DNA from: an uncultured Lachnospiraceae bacterium | Lineage (GTDB): Bacteria; Bacillota; Clostridia; Lachnospirales; Lachnospiraceae | Assembly: GCA_910585635.1 (NCBI GenBank) | Contig: CAJUFE010000081.1 | Span: 1 to 13,981 of the forward strand | Direction: 5' to 3' | Length of the DNA stretch: 13,981 nt | In this document: piece by piece, positions 1 through 6,651 of the stretch | Numbering within the stretch: the first letter of the stretch is position 1 | Layout: every line of letters begins with the position of its first letter | Notes under the pieces: generated by a model | What the model saw: the letters and a program-made list of their open reading frames with translations, nothing else | Databases searched by the model: none | What the model was told of the DNA's origin: nothing | Program-made: the position numbers and the translations under genes

Positions 1-50
1 TACGAGATAATGAGCGGTGACTGGAGTTCAGACGTGTGCTCTTCCGATCT
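1..50. other. Illumina P7/TruSeq adapter left in the assembly
   Basis: Bases 1-8 are the end of the Illumina P7 primer (tacgagat), 9-16 (aatgagcg) fit an 8-base i7 index, and 17-50 match the 34-base TruSeq read-2 adapter ending in cttccgatct. This is known library chemistry, recognised by eye. Phage sequence begins at base 51, inside the portal gene, so the left end of the contig is a fragment end and not a genome end. Forward-strand reading of bases 17-50 gives a peptide containing TGVQTCALPI, a common artefact in protein databases; any gene called there is false. Confidence 0.98.
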
Positions 51-1045
51 TCCGATACCCTGTCCTCATCTGCGACCACACCCATGAAACCGAACTCGGA
101 GGTCTCCCTATCGGACGTGATGAACACCGTGAAGAAGCCGTTGATCACAGCAGCCATCATCTCCGCCTCACTGTACCTGGTCAGCTGTTTCAGGCTCTCG
201 ATGACCGGGGCCAGGTACGGGACGCCCCGGTACTGCTCCGCCCGTTCTGTCTCGTAGATCATCAGGACATTTGGTGTCCCCGTGCGGCTCCCGAACGCCT
301 TGATCCGTTTCCACTCCTTCCGGGCATAGAGGGTGCTGCCGGGATACGCGGAACATATATGGTAGGCTACCACACGGTTCCCCCTGTCCACTTCCACCCC
401 GTTAAATATCCGGTTCCCATTATCCGGGTTTGTCGCATACAAGTTCACATTGTGCCCCCCGCTGTCTGGCGTGGACACCCGGTCGGATTCGATCAGGTGC
501 AGCCGCAGGCCGTATGGCATGTCCCGGCATGGCTTTTCGTATCCTAAGAGCACACAGGCATCGCCGTTCATCAGCCAGGACAGGCACGCCGTCTGCTGGA
601 TCTCATAAAAATTGTTCACGCGGGTGGCATCGCAGTGTTTCGATGTCGCCCAGAGCGTAAACTCCCTCTCTGCGGTGCGCTGCCACTGGGCCGCCGCCTC
701 CGGTGACAGCCCCAAGAAGTCCGCATCGATCGAACTCTTCAACCGCAGCCCTTCCCCGACCACATTTGTCCGGTTGGTCTTGATTGCAGATACTGCCAGG
801 GGTGCGGACATATAAAGGCTCCTGGAACGTTGCCGCAGTGTGGGCAGGTTCCGGTCGATATCCTCCTGGGGCGTCAGGCTCCTGGCCAACCAGCCCTTCA
901 TGGAGTTCTTCGTGCGGGACGCGCCGGATTCGTCATAACCTGAATCCGTAAACGAACGGGCCAGCCGCAGCTTCATCCGGGATGCCTCGCGTTTTAACGC
1001 CATCTGCGGGCTGACCGTCTCGATCATCTTGTCTAATAATCCCAT
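51..1045 (-). CDS. Phage portal protein, lambda gpB family (partial, C-terminus missing)
   Basis: Reading the minus strand from the ATG at 1043-1045 gives 331 open codons with no stop before the adapter junction at base 51. The protein starts MGLLDKMIETVSPQMALKRE and contains the segment SAPLAVSAIKTNRTNVVGEG, typical of the lambda-type portal family (Phage_portal_2), followed by a DRVSTPD-like stretch and an acidic-to-aromatic core typical of that family. Full-length members have about 500 residues, so about one third is lost. The portal forms the dodecameric ring at the capsid vertex through which DNA is packed and where the tail attaches. A strong Shine-Dalgarno (AAGGAGG) lies 4-5 bases before the start. 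It follows the connector gene by 10 bases, the usual packaging order. Truncation is technical (adapter), not a mutation. Family assignment is by memory of the family pattern. Confidence 0.93.
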
Positions 1046-1055
1046 AGCCCCTCCT

Positions 1056-1292
1056 TTAGATGTCCCTGGGCAGGATCCGTCCGGCAAACCTCTTCCCTCC
1101 TGCTGCCTCCAGGTCCCCTATCTCTGCCTCCAGCTCATCGATCGCCGCCCGGATCGCGGCCAGGTCGGCCCGTTTCAGGCTCCTCGTCCCGATGCGGTAC
1201 TCCTGGCCCAGCAGGACGGCCTCTTCCGCCGCATAGTACATGTCCAGCCTCTTCCTGTACCGTTCCAGCTTTTCCTTTTTTACCTTGGTCAT
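1056..1292 (-). CDS. DUF6148/gpW-like small head-tail connector protein
   Basis: A 78-residue protein, rich in charged helices, with the core YYAAEEAVLLGQEYRIGTRS followed by LKRADLAAIRAAIDELEAEI. This pattern (AAEEAv.sGQsYriGtR.LtRADL..I) is that of DUF6148, a family in the slot of lambda gpW between the large terminase and the portal. gpW is a small head-completion protein under the portal; a similar role here is inferred from position and size. I choose the ATG at 1290-1292 because AAGGAG lies 5 bases upstream; a second ATG at 1305-1307 overlaps the terminase stop and has no such site. Reading from there would add five residues. Confidence 0.88.
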   Translation of the reverse strand: MTKVKKEKLERYRKRLDMYYAAEEAVLLGQEYRIGTRSLKRADLAAIRAAIDELEAEIGDLEAAGGKRFAGRILPRDI

Positions 1293-1303
1293 ACCGGCTC
1301 CTT

Positions 1304-3166
1304 TCATATCTGGACACCCCGGCTCACGACCCCGGACCTCTTCCTGGCCCCGGCCTTTGCCGGTCTCTTTTTCATGTAATTGACCCCCGCCTGGACCTTG
1401 GCCTCCAGCACATCAAAATCTGGACGCAGGCTCTCTATGGCTGCTGTGTTGTAGTTCCGCAGGTCCAGTGGTTCGTTCCGGATGCCTGCCGTTTTCGGCT
1501 CCCACTTGTATGTTGCCCGGCCGTCCTTCATCTTCACCACTTTCTGCTCGCTGTTGAGCCCTTTGACGTAGGCCTCATCGTATCCACGCTCACGGCCGAT
1601 GGGGAAATGGCAATAGTTTGGGCCGGGCTCCTTTACGTTCAGCCTGGCCATCACCAGGTCTTTTCCGGAATCCACGCCCAGGGTGAACAGCGGCACACTA
1701 TAGATGTTCTTCCTGGAAAAACCGTGTATCAGCGGGATTCCCTCGCCGCCCATGCCTTTGACGCCGCAGACCCGCCCGCCTTTCTTTTCCATCTCGCCGA
1801 TCCATTTATAGCACTGTGTCGCGAGATAGCCGGTATCCAGGCATGTGCGGGCGATCAGCAGGCCCGCGCCAGACCTGAAATACATCTCCCTACCCAGGAA
1901 TGCCTCCAGCCTGTCCCATACCTCATGTTCCCTCGGGTCCCCATATAGTTTCGTATATACGATCCCCCAGGATTCATAGCCTTGCCCCCATCCGACGACC
2001 TCGGCTTCCAGGCGGTCATCCTGCACATCCGCGGCGGCGGTCAGCACCAGGACGCCATCGGGGATTTCCGCGCCGTACTCTTCGCGGCGTGCCAGGATAT
2101 CATCGCTGTCGGCACTCTTGCCAGGTTCTTTCCAGGGCTCACCCAGAGTGGTATTGATGAACGTCTGTAGCTTGGTCGTATCCCCGTACTCCTTATATTC
2201 CCTGTTGGCCTCTTTCCATTCCTCGATGATATCCGGCCAGTGCTTCCAGGGGGATGCTAGTTCGTTCAGATGGAAAGAGCGTTTTTTATGGCGTTCTGGA
2301 TGTTCTGCCACGTACTTCCCGGGGCTCTGTTTCCACCGTGCTTCCCCTATATGCTCCTCGCAGTGCTTGCATTTCATCGTGGCATCCGAAAACCGTATCC
2401 GTCCCCACTCGTATGGCTGGTACTTCCCACAGATGGGACAGGCAACATTCCACTCCTCCATCGTCCCCGACAGCCATTCCTTGTATATCTGGCTCGTAGC
2501 CTCCAAGACGGGCGTGGATACCTTTATCTTCTTCCGGTTCCAGAAGGCCGTGGTCCTTTTTTCGGCCAGCTTGATGGGGTTGCCCTCGGACCCGGCGCTG
2601 GGCGGGTATCTATCCACCTCATCCATCAGCACGATCCGCACAGGACGGCTGGCCAGGGATGCCGCCGAGTTCGCCCCCGCGATCGTCACGCGGCCTCCAG
2701 GGAAAGCCTTGTGCAGGATGGTGTTGCCGGAAGTCCTGGACTTCACATCCCGGACTTTATCTGACAGGGCGGGTGTGTCCCTGATCATGGGAGCCAGCCT
2801 GTCCTTTGAGAAGGTCTGGCCCATCTCGATGGTGGGCTGTACGACCAGCATCGGGGCGGGGTCGTGGGCGATGTAATAACCGATGATGTTCAGGATCAGT
2901 TCCGTCTTGCCGACCTGGGCGCTGCTCATGATCACCACATCCTCACAGGCCGGGTCGTTCACCGCGTCCATGATCCCCCGCTGGTAGGGGGCGCGGTCCG
3001 TGTCCCACTGGCCCGGCTCTGCTGCGGATTCTGCGGACAGCCGCCGGTACAGGTCCGCCCACTGGCTGACGGTGAGGACCGGGGGCGGGGCGACCGTCCC
3101 GGCGATATCCCGGAACAGCCGGAGCGTCTTGTGTATGGCATGGGTCTCCTTTTGGTCACTCATCAT
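1304..3166 (-). CDS. Terminase large subunit, lambda GpA family
   Basis: The motor and nuclease that packs phage DNA into the prohead and cuts it at the packaging site. The protein has about 620 residues. A Walker A-like SSAQVGKT lies at residues 81-88 and a Walker B VLMDEVDRYP at 179-188, where DE is the catalytic acidic pair. Two CxxC pairs (C242/C245 and C265/C268) form a zinc-knuckle-like insert known in GpA proteins. The C-terminal nuclease part shows AADVQ (D379) and DTGY (443-446), matching RNase H-fold nuclease acidic positions. Length and motif order fit full-length GpA. Its start overlaps the end of the small-subunit gene; I prefer the ATG at 3164-3166, a few bases after an AGGGGG site, over the GTG at 3172. 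GpA-type terminases usually cut at cos sites. Confidence 0.96.
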   Translation of the reverse strand: MMSDQKETHAIHKTLRLFRDIAGTVAPPPVLTVSQWADLYRRLSAESAAEPGQWDTDRAPYQRGIMDAVNDPACEDVVIMSSAQVGKTELILNIIGYYIAHDPAPMLVVQPTIEMGQTFSKDRLAPMIRDTPALSDKVRDVKSRTSGNTILHKAFPGGRVTIAGANSAASLASRPVRIVLMDEVDRYPPSAGSEGNPIKLAEKRTTAFWNRKKIKVSTPVLEATSQIYKEWLSGTMEEWNVACPICGKYQPYEWGRIRFSDATMKCKHCEEHIGEARWKQSPGKYVAEHPERHKKRSFHLNELASPWKHWPDIIEEWKEANREYKEYGDTTKLQTFINTTLGEPWKEPGKSADSDDILARREEYGAEIPDGVLVLTAAADVQDDRLEAEVVGWGQGYESWGIVYTKLYGDPREHEVWDRLEAFLGREMYFRSGAGLLIARTCLDTGYLATQCYKWIGEMEKKGGRVCGVKGMGGEGIPLIHGFSRKNIYSVPLFTLGVDSGKDLVMARLNVKEPGPNYCHFPIGRERGYDEAYVKGLNSEQKVVKMKDGRATYKWEPKTAGIRNEPLDLRNYNTAAIESLRPDFDVLEAKVQAGVNYMKKRPAKAGARKRSGVVSRGVQI

Positions 3167-3719
3167 CCACACCCCCTACATATTCATCCGGGTAGAACAT
3201 CTGCGGATCGTAATCCTTCAGCTCTGACAGGGCCTCTGTGCATTCTGCCAGCAGACGCTCCTTGATATAGTTGGCGTCCCTGTCCTCTAATGCCGGGGCT
3301 ATCTTTGAGGGGATGGCCAGAGTCCGGGTCCGGAATGCGGCCAGCATATCCGTCATGACCTCTTTCACATCCGCAGCCTTGTGCAGCTCCCCTTTCATAG
3401 TCTTCAGCTTCAGCTCAGAGATGTGGCGCTTCACCCTCTCGTGGATCGCCTTCTCCTCATCGATGTTGATGTCGCTGTCCAAGTCAGCGATGCCCGACCC
3501 TTCACCTGCGACTTTGAGGGCCAGGATATAGTTCTTCAGGGAATCCTTCAGGTTATAACGCCCTTTTGCCGCCCGCTCGACGATGCCTTCCCGCGCCATC
3601 TGCCGGACCCGGCTGTCCGTGACGCCGAAGATATCACTCAGGACGGTTACCGATACTGTGACCTTATCTATATCCGTGACCTTCGCCGAAAAGCCTGTAT
3701 TTTCAACCGTTCCACCCAT
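3156..3719 (-). CDS. Terminase small subunit, Nu1-like
   Basis: A 187-residue DNA-binding protein that recognises the packaging site and recruits the large terminase. Residues about 21-66 (VTVLSDIFGVTDSRVRQMAR and the KGRYNLKDSLKNYI that follows) form a winged-helix domain like that of lambda Nu1: a short helix-turn-helix, then the G-x-Y strand, then a helix. The middle (90-120) is highly charged and probably coiled, and the tail gives the contact to the large subunit. Overall layout matches Nu1 (181 residues). The ATG at 3717-3719 has AGGAGG 7 bases upstream. The stop overlaps the large-subunit start, so translation is probably coupled. In lambda the DNA target lies just upstream of this gene, which makes the preceding non-coding stretch of interest. 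Confidence 0.92.
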   Translation of the reverse strand: MGGTVENTGFSAKVTDIDKVTVSVTVLSDIFGVTDSRVRQMAREGIVERAAKGRYNLKDSLKNYILALKVAGEGSGIADLDSDINIDEEKAIHERVKRHISELKLKTMKGELHKAADVKEVMTDMLAAFRTRTLAIPSKIAPALEDRDANYIKERLLAECTEALSELKDYDPQMFYPDEYVGGVDDE

Positions 3720-3762
3720 ATCCTCACCTCCTCAGACGCCAAAAAATCGGTAACGGTAACCG
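3644..3762. repeat. Inverted copies of GTTACCGAT around the start of the small terminase gene
   Basis: The 9-mer GTTACCGAT occurs at 3646-3654, inside the small-terminase reading frame, and in inverted orientation (ATCGGTAAC) at 3746-3754, just upstream of the gene. The upstream copy continues as a tandem ggtaac repeat ending in GGTAACCG at 3755-3762. Paired short repeats beside a terminase small-subunit gene are what binding sites for that protein look like in cos phages, but no match to a known site is claimed. The distance between the copies is about 100 bases. Confidence 0.4.
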
Positions 3763-3793
3763 CATTTATTTTTTATGTGGACCTAGGAAAATG

Positions 3794-3858
3794 CTGCGCT
3801 CGAAGACCCGCATCAGTTATTTGCGCACGCAAAGTACCTTTTTGCTCAACTTGCGCAC
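3794..3858. repeat. Spaced TTGCGCAC-like repeats in the gap before the terminase genes
   Basis: TTGCGCAC is found at 3821-3828 and 3851-3858, exactly 30 bases apart, and a degenerate copy CTGCGCTC at 3794-3801, 27 bases from the first. The 3821 copy lies in a small palindrome (tttgcg, two bases, cgcaaa when read on the minus strand). Spacing of about three helical turns would place the sites on one face of the DNA. They could be sites for the sigma-like late regulator or part of a packaging site. No function is proven. Confidence 0.4.
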
Positions 3859-3890
3859 AAAAGGCCAGACAGCCAATGCTGTCCAGCCTT
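3857..3890 (-). terminator. Rho-independent terminator after the Dam-like gene
   Basis: On the minus strand a 13-bp stem, with two G-U pairs, is formed by AAGGCTGGACAGC and GCTGTCTGGCCTT around the loop ATTG (3861-3890), followed directly by TTTTG. It lies 60 bases past the stop of the methyltransferase gene and before the terminase genes, so it would separate the early block from the packaging operon. On the plus strand no T run follows, so it works only in this direction. Confidence 0.8.
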
Positions 3891-3949
3891 ATGCAAAAAC
3901 ACCTATGATGATACCCCGTGACCATCATACCGATCGAACGCACGTTTGT

Positions 3950-4693
3950 CTAGTAGTTTTTTATGATCAGTTCATGATAACGTCTCCTGCTCACGCCTGC
4001 GGCAAGGTTATCGTGCCTGTCAGTCTCAATGATGTTAAAGTCTTTATATAACTCCCGCGCCTCATCGCAGTCGTTGTATGACAGGATGAACTTTCCCTTT
4101 ATCCTGTCCAGCGCATCACGCAGACGCATGTGGTCCTCCGTCCCGAACCCAGCTGCATAATATTTCTCAGCATTGAAGTATGGCGGATCCAGATAGAACA
4201 GTGCATCCGGCCTATCGTATACCTTTAACAGCCGCTCAAAGTCCATGTGTTCCACTACTACATCCCTCAGCCTGTGTGATACATCCTCCAAGTAACGCAC
4301 AGCCTTCTCCATATCCCTCTTACGTGCCCCGAAAGAATGCAGGTCCGTACCGAATGAACATTTGATCAGGATATAAAACCTGGCGGCGCGTTGGATATCT
4401 GTCAGGCCCTGTATATCCTGCCTTGCGTCAAAAAACAGTTCCCGTGAGGCGTGTACCCACTCAAGCTCTTTTTGCAGTGCATCGGGATGATGCTTTACAC
4501 ACTTGAACAGATTGACCAGGTCCCCGTCTATATCGTTGTAGACCTCCAGATCCACCTTGCGCTCTTCTGCAAATAACATCCATCCTGCACCGCCGAATAC
4601 CTCTATATACCTGTCGTAGCTAGGCGGGAACTGCGCTGATATCTTTTTACGCAGGGCTTTCTTCCCGCCTATCCAGCTGATGAAACTATCCAT
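3950..4693 (-). CDS. Dam-like DNA N6-adenine methyltransferase (D12 class)
   Basis: Transfers a methyl group from S-adenosylmethionine to adenine N6 in a short DNA site, which cannot be read from the sequence. The 247 residues show the alpha-class order: ISWIGGKK (5-12, motif X), EVFGGAGW (31-38, SAM-binding motif I), a target-recognition middle, DPPY (169-172, catalytic motif IV), LSYND (204-208), and the C-terminal ELIIKNY typical of Dam-type enzymes. Length fits phage Dam proteins (about 250-280). The start ATG (4691-4693) has GGAGG 9 bases upstream, but that site is part of a hairpin. The gene sits alone, between a terminator-like stem upstream and a terminator downstream, so it can be controlled apart from its neighbours. 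It probably protects phage DNA or changes expression by methylation. Confidence 0.95.
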   Translation of the reverse strand: MDSFISWIGGKKALRKKISAQFPPSYDRYIEVFGGAGWMLFAEERKVDLEVYNDIDGDLVNLFKCVKHHPDALQKELEWVHASRELFFDARQDIQGLTDIQRAARFYILIKCSFGTDLHSFGARKRDMEKAVRYLEDVSHRLRDVVVEHMDFERLLKVYDRPDALFYLDPPYFNAEKYYAAGFGTEDHMRLRDALDRIKGKFILSYNDCDEARELYKDFNIIETDRHDNLAAGVSRRRYHELIIKNY

Positions 4694-4697
4694 ACAT

Positions 4698-4742
4698 GAC
4701 CACCTCCAGATGATATATTTGGGGGCATCATCTTAGGTGGTC
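4698..4742 (-). promoter_or_regulatory. Hairpin hiding the ribosome binding site of the Dam-like gene
   Basis: The mRNA leader contains two nested perfect inverted repeats: GACCACCT with AGGTGGTC (8 bp, outer) and AGATGAT with ATCATCT (7 bp, inner), separated by a 1/2-base internal loop and closed by a 12-base loop. The Shine-Dalgarno GGAGG (4703-4707) consists of the internal-loop GG plus the first three bases of the right outer arm, and the ATG is 4 bases past the stem. No T run follows, so it is not a terminator. Seen in sequence: the stem. Inferred: translation is blocked until the stem is opened, or the palindrome is a protein operator. Confidence 0.7.
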
Positions 4743-4784
4743 GTTTTGTACCAAAAAACGCCCCACATATCAGTAGGACGTTTT
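4742..4784 (-). terminator. Terminator-like stem with an alternative pairing, upstream of the Dam-like gene
   Basis: On the minus strand AAAACGTCC (4776-4784) can pair with GGGGCGTTTT (4753-4762 region) to give a 9-bp stem with one G-U pair, followed by T residues and GG. The same CGTTTT arm can instead pair with AAAACG at 4742-4747. The two stems exclude each other, as in attenuators. The rest of the 190-base gap 4694-4884 holds nothing else I can name; a TATACT at 4790-4795 has no matching -35 at normal distance. Confidence 0.5.
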
Positions 4785-4884
4785 CCGGGAGTATAAATAA
4801 TGGTCTCGTTCAAGTTTGTGCGTAACAGGAAGATACACTAAATGTTTCCCTTGCCGTTTTTTCCACAATGCCATATTACCACAT

Positions 4885-5325
4885 TTAAGACTGCAATTCT
4901 ATGCACTCTTTTGGGAGTTCTAAATGTGTCAACGCTCTCCCGTGGGCCATGTAGACCCATCTCTCGGAATATAACATCTTTTCGGCTATCTCCCACCAGG
5001 TCATCCCCTTTATGTAGCGGTAAAATAACACATCCTGCTCCTTCGTATCTTCCAGGCCGTTTATGGCCTCTGTGATCCGCTCATAGACCCGCACCCGTCC
5101 CTTCCGTTCCTCTTCCAAGTCCCTTTCAAGCCTGTCCAGGGACGCGGCGTAACCGGACAGATCACATTTCCGGCCTTTGCATCTTCCGCCGCCGTTGCCT
5201 GCAGACGTGCCCATCCGCATAGTACGCAGTTCATCGATCTCCGCTCCTATCCGCTTTATCCGGCGGACTGAATCACGATATCCCCGCAGGAACTTTTTCT
5301 TTTCTTCGTTATCCACTGTCCCCAT
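4885..5325 (-). CDS. Sigma-70 region 4-like late transcription regulator (RinA/ArpU/DUF1492 type)
   Basis: A 146-residue protein. The C-terminal third (residues 93-133) reads DTKEQDVLFYRYIKGMTWWE then IAEKMLYSERWVYMAHGRAL, the region-4 helix-turn-helix pattern of DUF1492/ArpU/RinA-type phage regulators, which resemble sigma-factor region 4 and activate late genes. The N-terminal part is a charged helical region around a Cys pair (C49, C54). Full length for the family is about 130-160. It is the last early gene before the packaging block, exactly where such regulators sit in Firmicutes phages. Start choice: GGGAGG touches the first ATG (5334), whereas the ATG at 5323-5325 stands 9 bases after it; I take the latter. 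It overlaps the upstream gene by 17 bases. Confidence 0.82.
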   Translation of the reverse strand: MGTVDNEEKKKFLRGYRDSVRRIKRIGAEIDELRTMRMGTSAGNGGGRCKGRKCDLSGYAASLDRLERDLEEERKGRVRVYERITEAINGLEDTKEQDVLFYRYIKGMTWWEIAEKMLYSERWVYMAHGRALTHLELPKECIELQS

Positions 5326-5563
5326 CGGCATCATCCTCCCTCACATATTGCGCCTCCTCATGCAGCAACCTATATACCGTTTTCTGTGGCACTCCCTTTT
5401 GCAGGAGATACATCCCGACCCCCATACCAGAAACTGCTATCATCTGCAATATCGCCTCTATACAGTCAGATCTCTCAAACATAGACAGTGCATAGACCTC
5501 CCGATACGAAAACACTGTCCTTGATGCTATACTTTTGGTATCATCTCTTAAAACAATCTGCAT
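5309..5563 (-). CDS. Small phage protein of unknown function (84 aa)
   Basis: Not recognised. The protein starts MQIVLRDDTKSIASRTVFSY, has a hydrophobic central segment around IEAILQMIAVSGMGVGMYLL that is probably a buried helix rather than a sure membrane segment, and ends in a very acidic tail EDDADGDSG. ATG at 5561-5563 follows AGGAGG by 8 bases and directly touches the TAG of the upstream gene (TAGATG), so the two are likely translated together. The 3' end overlaps the sigma-like regulator. Its position next to that regulator is the only functional hint. Confidence 0.72.
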   Translation of the reverse strand: MQIVLRDDTKSIASRTVFSYREVYALSMFERSDCIEAILQMIAVSGMGVGMYLLQKGVPQKTVYRLLHEEAQYVREDDADGDSG

Positions 5564-5806
5564 CTATCCTGCCTCCTCTCCCATATGCTCCCCTACCATC
5601 ACAATACCATATTTGTTTGGAATCCCAGATCCATCGCCATCGCATGTTGAGATATACATTTCTTTTATGCATCTATATCTCATTTTTGCTCCTTCTATAC
5701 GCTTTCCGGTTGGCCTACCGCTGAAACTATCGATCCCATCAGCGCACCACCACCCCATATGGCATAACCCGCACCTATCGCATCTTGGCGGCATAACAGT
5801 ATACAT
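5564..5806 (-). CDS. Small Cys-rich phage protein (80 aa)
   Basis: Not recognised by name. Cysteines at 9, 12, 15, 21, 46 and 55 include a CxxCxxC cluster (CDRCGLC) near the N-terminus, suggesting a zinc-binding or metal-binding fold. The tail NKYGIVMVGEHMGEEAG is uncharged to acidic. A purine-rich AAAGAGAAAGG stretch precedes the ATG at 5804-5806; no classic AGGAGG is visible, so the start is less sure than for neighbours. Stop TAG touches the next start. One of a series of tiny zinc-finger-like genes in this block. Confidence 0.68.
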   Translation of the reverse strand: MYTVMPPRCDRCGLCHMGWWCADGIDSFSGRPTGKRIEGAKMRYRCIKEMYISTCDGDGSGIPNKYGIVMVGEHMGEEAG

Positions 5807-5847
5807 CCTTTCTCTTTCCCTACTGCCTGGCTCCTGGACGCTGCGCC

Positions 5848-6114
5848 TTACTGTGTTTCTACGACATTCAATATACTCGCAGCTGCCTTTTCCCAGAATA
5901 TGTATACAAAATCATCAAGGGTCGTGAATTCCTTACCATCAGTCAATCCAATCTCGTCAGCACTTCTCAAGTCCGTTCCCATCCCGATCCTGCCCATAGC
6001 TTCTAACGTTTCATATACAAGCTCTGAGACAATTTCCTTTGTACCACTGTAATCACAACCTAAGGAACAATGTTCCCTCAGTTCCTCCATATCTTTCTTA
6101 CTCAACTTTGGCAT
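5848..6114 (-). CDS. Small acidic phage protein of unknown function (88 aa)
   Basis: Not recognised. The protein starts MPKLSKKDMEELREHCSLGC and continues through a predicted helical, acidic stretch to DDFVYIFWEKAAASILNVVE. No motif is visible. The ATG (6112-6114) follows an AGGAGG that is 14 bases away, longer than usual, and a closer CAGGAT. It sits between two small Cys-containing genes in the same direction, 41 bases from the next gene. Codon use is like that of its neighbours, and the reading frame is uninterrupted. Confidence 0.68.
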   Translation of the reverse strand: MPKLSKKDMEELREHCSLGCDYSGTKEIVSELVYETLEAMGRIGMGTDLRSADEIGLTDGKEFTTLDDFVYIFWEKAAASILNVVETQ

Positions 6115-6132
6115 ATCCTGATCTTTTTCCTC

Positions 6133-6306
6133 CTACGCCCTCCAGTTGACCGGGTTCCCTGTGTATGGGCAGGGCTGGCCACGTTCCTTGTCCCTGCAGG
6201 TGTCACAGTTTCCAGTTGCTTTGCAGTTGTCCCTTATATCCCGTGCTCGCGTCTTGCGTATCTCCCGAGAATATTCATCCATGTTCTCTATCGTGATCCC
6301 TATCAT
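6133..6306 (-). CDS. Very small four-Cys protein (57 aa)
   Basis: An open frame from ATG 6304-6306 to TAG 6133-6135 fills what would otherwise be a 200-base gap in a tightly packed operon. The protein begins MIGITIENMDEYSREIRKTR and carries cysteines at 28, 34, 37 and 46 (C-x5-C-x2-C-x8-C, around CDTCRDK and QPCPYTGNP). It ends NPVNWRA, which resembles the C-terminal part of other small phage zinc proteins. GAGGGG and GAGG lie just upstream of the start, and the gene begins 6 bases after the preceding stop. Probably a zinc-binding accessory protein; function unknown. The four ordered cysteines and the exact fit between neighbours argue that it is real. Confidence 0.72.
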   Translation of the reverse strand: MIGITIENMDEYSREIRKTRARDIRDNCKATGNCDTCRDKERGQPCPYTGNPVNWRA

Positions 6307-6312
6307 CCATCC

Positions 6313-6627
6313 TCACCCCTCTATCCCTGCTCTTACGATCTCTAATGCCTCATCCAGTCCATGCATCTTGCATCTGAGCCTGACCGCCATATCCTCATCC
6401 GATGTGTGCATGAGTTGGTCTTTTATCTCTAGTATCTTTTTTTCTAATCGCTCCGCAGCCTTGTCCACATCATAGGAGGTGGGCAAGCTCCTCACACATA
6501 GATCCCCGACTGTTTTCATCGCGTCCCTACGCTCCATCCCCAAACTCGGGTCGTTTGCATACGGGCTTTTTAACAACTCTATTATGCCATCAATAACCGC
6601 TCTCCTACTGATCAAGTCATTGCTCAT
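6313..6627 (-). CDS. Phage protein with YDVDKAAERLE motif (104 aa)
   Basis: A protein type seen often in Firmicutes phages but without known function. N-terminal MSNDLISRRAVIDGIIELLK resembles the start of the LISR.A.I/LIDAD families; then PTSYDVDKAAERLEKKI and a helical C-terminus ending EALEIVRAGIEG. The same YDVD...LE and AIEIV.aGG-type ending recurs in the gene at 7641-7907, so the two may be distant relatives. ATG at 6625-6627 follows GGAGG by 8 bases. Likely an early accessory protein. Confidence 0.78.
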   Translation of the reverse strand: MSNDLISRRAVIDGIIELLKSPYANDPSLGMERRDAMKTVGDLCVRSLPTSYDVDKAAERLEKKILEIKDQLMHTSDEDMAVRLRCKMHGLDEALEIVRAGIEG

Positions 6628-6651
6628 CTATCTTTCCTCCCAATCTTTAGC

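Noticed and set aside
17..547. Forward frame of 176 residues starting in the first bases
   Set aside because: It begins inside the sequencing adapter and runs antisense to the portal gene; the protein has no family pattern and is rich in Pro, His and Arg, typical of antisense frames.
2118..2876. Forward 252-residue open frame
   Set aside because: It lies wholly antisense to the large terminase gene, whose motifs are clear; no ribosome binding site or domain.
3781..3940. Short minus-strand frame (about 50 residues, beginning MMVTGYHHRC) in the gap before the terminase genes
   Set aside because: It covers the terminator stem and the repeats, has no Shine-Dalgarno, and so is more likely non-coding. 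Conservation in related genomes would be worth a nucleotide search.
3720..3949. CRISPR-like array from the spaced repeats
   Set aside because: Repeats are only 8 bases, two exact copies, and the spacers are not of CRISPR form.
4790..4818. Possible promoter with TATACT and TTGAAC before the Dam-like gene
   Set aside because: The spacing between the boxes is 12 bases, not 16-18, and no better -35 was found.
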